Source of the DNA: Aquibium pacificus
GTDB lineage: Bacteria > Pseudomonadota > Alphaproteobacteria > Rhizobiales > Rhizobiaceae
Length of the DNA: 64,000 nucleotides
Assembly: GCF_040839445.1 (NCBI RefSeq)
Contig: NZ_JBDPGJ010000004.1
Coordinates: forward strand, 682,001-746,000
Direction: 5' to 3'
In this document: piece after piece, positions 60,794 to 64,000 of the stretch
Layout of the letters: each line of letters begins with the position of its first letter
Position numbering within the stretch: the first letter of the stretch is position 1
Program-made: the position numbers and the translations under genes
The notes under the pieces: model-generated
The model's input: the letters and a program-made list of their open reading frames with translations, nothing else
What the model was told of the DNA's origin: nothing
Databases searched by the model: none

Positions 60794-61159
60794 TCAGGTC
60801 TCCACGGACGGATAGTCCCGACCGTTCCAGTGCTGAAGGCGCTGGGCGAAATGTCGCTGGAACGCCAGCGGCCCGTTCTCCTTCATGTACGGCTCGTCGT
60901 AGATGCCGATGAACAGCGTGAGATTGAGGAAGAAGTGCGCTCCCATCTCGAACAGCGCGACGAAATCGTGCTCCTCCAGTGCCTTGCGTTCCGCATCGGT
61001 AAAGCCGTGAACGGTGGACGCTTCCACGTCGTTCAGGCGGGGTCCGATCGACTGCTCCCAGGTGGCGACGAAATTCTTCGGATCCTCGGCATAGCGCTTG
61101 AGGAATTCCGGGTTGCGATCGACCTGGAAGAGGAACTTGTTGACGTAGTATTTGCTCAT
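60794..61159 (-). CDS. ligA: Extradiol dioxygenase small (LigA-like) subunit
   Basis: A 121-residue protein resembling the alpha subunit of protocatechuate 4,5-dioxygenase. It has YVNKFLFQVDRNPEFLKRYA, GFTDAERKALEEHDFVALFE and MGAHFFLNLTLFIGIYDEPY, the helical cap that closes the active site of the LigB subunit. Its start overlaps the ligB-like stop (ATGA). Exact substrate (protocatechuate, gallate or a relative) is unresolved. Confidence 0.85.
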   Translation of the reverse strand: MSKYYVNKFLFQVDRNPEFLKRYAEDPKNFVATWEQSIGPRLNDVEASTVHGFTDAERKALEEHDFVALFEMGAHFFLNLTLFIGIYDEPYMKENGPLAFQRHFAQRLQHWNGRDYPSVET

Positions 61160-62028
61160 GCCGTGAGCTCCAGGGGCTGCTTCTTCGGATACCAGGTGAT
61201 GTAGGCTTCCATCGTGTGGAACAGGTCCAGATTGTCGACGTAGTCGGCCTTCTCCGGTCCGGCGATGCCCAGCATCAGGATGAAGTTGAGGAAGCCGTGG
61301 GTGGCGTTGCCGCTCTTGGACATGCTCTCGTGGGTGACGTTGGCCAGTATGGCATCCACGTCGCCGGCGCGCAGCCATTCGATCGCCTGCCGGTCGAAGA
61401 CGGGATCCGGCCCAGTCTCCATGAACTGCCGCGGCCCGCCGAGTTCCAGCGACAGGTGCCCGGTTCCGATCGCGGCGATGCGCTTGTCGGACGGGAAGTC
61501 GTCGATGGCCTTCCGGATCGCGCGTCCAAGGTCGTAAAACCGTTTGGGCGACGGAAGCGGCGGAGCGAAGATGTTGGTGTAGATCGGCACGACCGGCAGG
61601 TCGTTGTCCGGCCGCACGGTGATGATCGGACAGATGATCGAATGGTCGATCTTCAGTTCGTTTGAGAAAGCGAGGTCGAATCCCTGGTCGAGGAGGCTCT
61701 GATGTATGAAGCGCGACATCGCCATGTCGCCTTCGAGAACGTATTTCGGAATGCCGAACTCGCGCTCCTCGTTCCAGAAGGTCGCATCGTACCTGTCGGC
61801 CTTGCCGATCAGGAACTGCGGGCAGTTGTCGAGGAAGATCTGGTGGAAATGGTCGGAGCCGACCATCACCAGGATGTCCGGCCGGGTCCGGGCGAGCGTC
61901 TCGCGATAGGACTCGACCTTGCGCTTCCATTCCGGCGCCTGCGGCATTTGCTGCTCGGGCGGCATGGTGGTCGCCTTGAGATAGAAGGGGTGATGGGTCG
62001 AAGCCAGAGTTGCAACAAGTTCAGCCAA
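61156..62028 (-). CDS. ligB: Class III extradiol ring-cleavage dioxygenase catalytic (LigB-like) subunit
   Basis: A 290-residue Fe(II) enzyme. Metal and catalytic residues appear in ASTHHPFYL (His), MVGSDHFHQIFLDNCPQFLI, IDHSIICPI (His) and GTGHLSLELGGP (catalytic His) and in the downstream Glu region. It opens the aromatic ring between a hydroxylated and non-hydroxylated carbon using O2. I start at TTG 62028, preceded by AAGGA six bases upstream, because codons further up (to 62076) are basic and unlike the family. Paired with the LigA subunit. Confidence 0.85.
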   Translation of the reverse strand: MAELVATLASTHHPFYLKATTMPPEQQMPQAPEWKRKVESYRETLARTRPDILVMVGSDHFHQIFLDNCPQFLIGKADRYDATFWNEEREFGIPKYVLEGDMAMSRFIHQSLLDQGFDLAFSNELKIDHSIICPIITVRPDNDLPVVPIYTNIFAPPLPSPKRFYDLGRAIRKAIDDFPSDKRIAAIGTGHLSLELGGPRQFMETGPDPVFDRQAIEWLRAGDVDAILANVTHESMSKSGNATHGFLNFILMLGIAGPEKADYVDNLDLFHTMEAYITWYPKKQPLELTA

Positions 62029-62151
62029 AACGGTATCCTTCGTCTTCTTTCCTCGCTCCGAATTCCGGAGTCTCACGTCGCCACATCTTGGCCTGCCGTC
62101 CGACCTGCGGCACGGCCGCGCCTCGTCTGGCAGACGCTGCTTCCATGTCGA

Positions 62152-62997
62152 TCAGTCCCCCATGACGGACAAGAGGATCGGATAGCGCTGGATCATATGG
62201 CCGATGCGCGAAGCGATGGTCCGCAGCATCGGAAGGCGTTCGGCCACGAGCAGCTCCGGTGTCACCATCCCGGTGTAGCCCGAACTGTTGAGTGCGGCGA
62301 CGGTGCGCCCGTCTGGCCCGCGGATCGGCACGGCAAGCGCGGTGATGCCGTAGTCGAGCTGATCGACCGTCGTGGCGTAGCCCGCATCGCGCACGGCTAG
62401 GATCTCGCGGTGGAGTTCAGCCGGATCGGTGATCGTCCGGGAGGTCAGTTCCTGCGGGCGCACCCGGTCGAAATAGGCTTCGAACGCGGCATTCGGCAGT
62501 CCGGCGAGCAGCACCCGCCCAAGAGAGGTCGCATAGGCCGGGTAGCGCGCGCCGATCACCGCCGCGGCGCGCCGCGCGCGCTGCACCGAATTGTGCGCGA
62601 TGTAGATAACGTCCTCGCCTTCCAGCGTCGCGACGGACGACGCGTCGCCGAACTGCCGCACGATGTCGCGCAGGTCGGGCTGCAAGACCTCGTCGATGCG
62701 CGACGCGAAGTAGAAAGTCGATCCGAGTGTCATCACCTTCGGGCGAAGGTGGAACCGGCGGTTGTTCTGGCCGACGTAGCCAAGTGCCTGTAGCGTGATC
62801 AGGGAGCGCCGCGCCGCCGCGGGCGAGAGGCCGACGCGCCTCGCCACTTCGCTCAACGTCATCTCGGGATGAGCGGCATCGAAGCTTTCGAGGATGGCTA
62901 TCCCCTTTGCGAGGGCCTCGACGAACTCCGCCGGGCGTTCCGCGCCGGCGGTGCGGTCTTCGGCAGTCGCCATGACGATGTCGCTTTGGCCCGTCAT
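62152..62997 (-). CDS. IclR-family transcriptional regulator (PcaR/PobR-like)
   Basis: A 281-residue regulator. The winged helix at ~25-85 is FVEALAKGIAILESFDAAHP, LSEVARRVGLSPAAARRSLI and TLQALGYVGQNNRRFHLRP. The effector-binding half has YIAHNSVQRARRAAAVIGAR, AYATSLGRVLLAGLP and VDQLDYGITALAVPIRGPDG. Members control aromatic catabolism (protocatechuate, 4-hydroxybenzoate). It is divergent from the citrate-synthase-like gene across a promoter with an IclR-type palindrome. ATG 62973 is an alternative start. Confidence 0.92.
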   Translation of the reverse strand: MTGQSDIVMATAEDRTAGAERPAEFVEALAKGIAILESFDAAHPEMTLSEVARRVGLSPAAARRSLITLQALGYVGQNNRRFHLRPKVMTLGSTFYFASRIDEVLQPDLRDIVRQFGDASSVATLEGEDVIYIAHNSVQRARRAAAVIGARYPAYATSLGRVLLAGLPNAAFEAYFDRVRPQELTSRTITDPAELHREILAVRDAGYATTVDQLDYGITALAVPIRGPDGRTVAALNSSGYTGMVTPELLVAERLPMLRTIASRIGHMIQRYPILLSVMGD

Positions 62998-63162
62998 CGG
63001 CGCGCCGAGCGAACAATCGACCAGGGAAGCGTCGGGCAGACTGCGACGGGACCCTCAATGTCTGAACAGCGCATCATGCACTCCTCCCGATCGGGACCTA
63101 GCCTCACGTTTCACCTTGACGCTACGGTAAATCGCCTCTAGCTTTCCGGCAAGAGAAAAATA

Positions 63163-63177
63163 TTTCGCTATGCGAAA
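63163..63177. promoter_or_regulatory. IclR-type operator (TTTCGC-TAT-GCGAAA)
   Basis: A perfect 15-bp palindrome with 6-bp arms and 3-bp centre, in the style TTCGCnnnGCGAA recognised by many IclR regulators. It lies 15 bp before the start codon at 63193 and about 165 bp from the IclR gene. Confidence 0.7.
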
Positions 63178-63192
63178 ACAATCGAGAGCCTG

Positions 63193-64000
63193 ATGCGGAT
63201 AGGAAAACAGGACGGCGCCTTCACGGCCATCGCGACCTCCGACGCGCATTCCATCACCGTGCGTGGGCATGATCTGTGTGCCGACCTGATCGGCAAGACT
63301 GACTTCACCGACTATTTCTGGCTGCTGGTCATCGGCGAACGGCCGACTGAAACGCAGCGCGCCGTCACCAATGCCTGCCTGGTCGCGATCGCCGAGCACG
63401 GGCTGGTTCCGAGCGTCCAGGCGTCGCGTATGACGCTCGCCGCCGCACCCGAGGCCTGGCAGGGCGCCATGGCGGCGGGCCTGCTCGGCATGGGAAGCGT
63501 GGTGGCGGGAAGTTCCGAAATCGCCGGCCGCTACATCGTCGAGGTGCTGGAGGACAGCCGCAAGTCCGGCTCCGACCTGAAGGCTGCCGCGCGCAAGAGC
63601 CTGGAGGGACTGAAGGCGTCGCGTGCGAAAGTGCCGGGGCTCGGGCATCCGCAGCACAACACCGGCGATCCGCGCGCCAACGTGCTCCTCGCCTTCGCCG
63701 ACGAGCGTGGCGTCTCGGGCGACCACGTCGCCTGCCTGCGTGCCATCGCCGGGGAAGCGCCCGGGATCATGAACCGGCCGCTGCCCATCAATGTTTCGGG
63801 CGCCATTCCGGCCCTGATGCTCGATGCTGGCTGGCCGATCGAGGCGATGAAGGGCATCCCGCTTCTGGCCCGAGCGGCGGGGCTCGTGGCGCATCTCTAC
63901 GAGGAATCGCAGCGTTCGATCGGGTTCATCATGTCCCACAAGGCGGATCTGGCGATCGGCTACGACGGGCCCGCCGCCGGGCAGGACGCCGGGCGGAAGA
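63193..64000 (+). CDS. Citrate synthase family / citryl-CoA lyase-like protein (partial, 3' end beyond window)
   Basis: From ATG 63193 the frame stays open to the window end (269 codons). It begins MRIGKQDGAFTAIATSDAHS, and contains VRGHDLCADLIGKTDFTDYF, ERPTETQRAVTNACLVAIAE, LAAAPEAWQGAMAAGLLGMG and GLGHPQHNTGDPRANVLLAF; the last is the active-site HP region of citrate synthase folds. The short, decarboxylase-associated form without the large N-terminal domain is annotated in relatives as citryl-CoA lyase. Being next to LigAB and IclR suggests it cleaves a citryl-like or oxo-acid product of ring fission, by inference. Confidence 0.75.
   Translation, partial: MRIGKQDGAFTAIATSDAHSITVRGHDLCADLIGKTDFTDYFWLLVIGERPTETQRAVTNACLVAIAEHGLVPSVQASRMTLAAAPEAWQGAMAAGLLGMGSVVAGSSEIAGRYIVEVLEDSRKSGSDLKAAARKSLEGLKASRAKVPGLGHPQHNTGDPRANVLLAFADERGVSGDHVACLRAIAGEAPGIMNRPLPINVSGAIPALMLDAGWPIEAMKGIPLLARAAGLVAHLYEESQRSIGFIMSHKADLAIGYDGPAAGQDAGRK

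Overview
The window is high-GC DNA from an alphaproteobacterium, most like the Rhizobiales (Phyllobacteriaceae/Mesorhizobium-like). This rests on the aerobic cobalamin gene set (cobF, cobG, cobE, cobN), the liv-type transport cassette, a chemoreceptor ending in GWEEF, and IS256/IS701/IS3 relics typical of that group. Species cannot be fixed from sequence alone. Coordinates were read by eye and start codons were judged from Shine-Dalgarno (SD) sequences and overlaps.

Layout. 1-3.2 kb: a winged-helix regulator (cut by the window edge), an exported protein of unknown function, and a decayed patch with an IS3 orfA relic and a broken MFS transporter. 3.2-10.3 kb: a TetR regulator divergent from a catabolic operon that encodes an FAD aromatic hydroxylase, a fused LivG-LivF ATPase, a periplasmic binding protein, LivH and LivM. 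10.5-12.8 kb: fused wreckage of an IS256 and an IS701 element. 13-13.6 kb: tRNA-Leu(CAG) and tRNA-Arg(CCG). 14-19.7 kb: a CPA2 K+/H+ antiporter, a histone-deacetylase-family amidohydrolase, and an exported Cache-like protein beside a chemoreceptor. 19.8-42.3 kb: a nearly complete aerobic cobalamin locus with two divergent B12 riboswitches at its centre. The left arm runs DUF1636-cobW-cobN-cobG-cobH-cobI-cobJ, then cobL-E-M-A-B-S-T-F, with cobK on the opposite strand. The right arm runs cbtB-cbtA-cobU-cobO-cobQ, then cobD (opposite strand), cobC and a phosphatase. The locus holds the corrin-ring methylases, the large cobaltochelatase subunit, cobalt uptake (CbtAB), adenosylation, amidation and nucleotide-loop assembly. 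The two small cobaltochelatase subunits are not here.

43.2-59.4 kb: a 16.2-kb integrative element inserted in the 3' half of tRNA-Gly(GCC), bounded by a 56-bp direct repeat. It carries a P4-type tyrosine integrase, an AlpA-like regulator, a 1191-residue primase-helicase-like replicase followed by an iteron-rich probable origin, a serine recombinase and a small ribbon-helix-helix operon. It also has two toxin-antitoxin/anti-phage modules: DarT-DarG and a Panacea (DUF4065) antitoxin paired with an unrecognised putative toxin. No capsid, portal, relaxase or conjugation gene is visible, so it looks like a satellite or integrative element that can replicate but not transfer alone. Three intergenic regions share an exact-size palindrome next to a dispersed 13-mer, which suggests one island-wide control circuit. 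This island is the most novel part of the window.

59.6-64 kb: the chromosome resumes with a second aromatic catabolic cluster: a MetE-C-like protein, the LigA and LigB subunits of a class III extradiol dioxygenase, an IclR regulator with a clear operator, and a citrate synthase/citryl-CoA lyase family protein that runs off the end.
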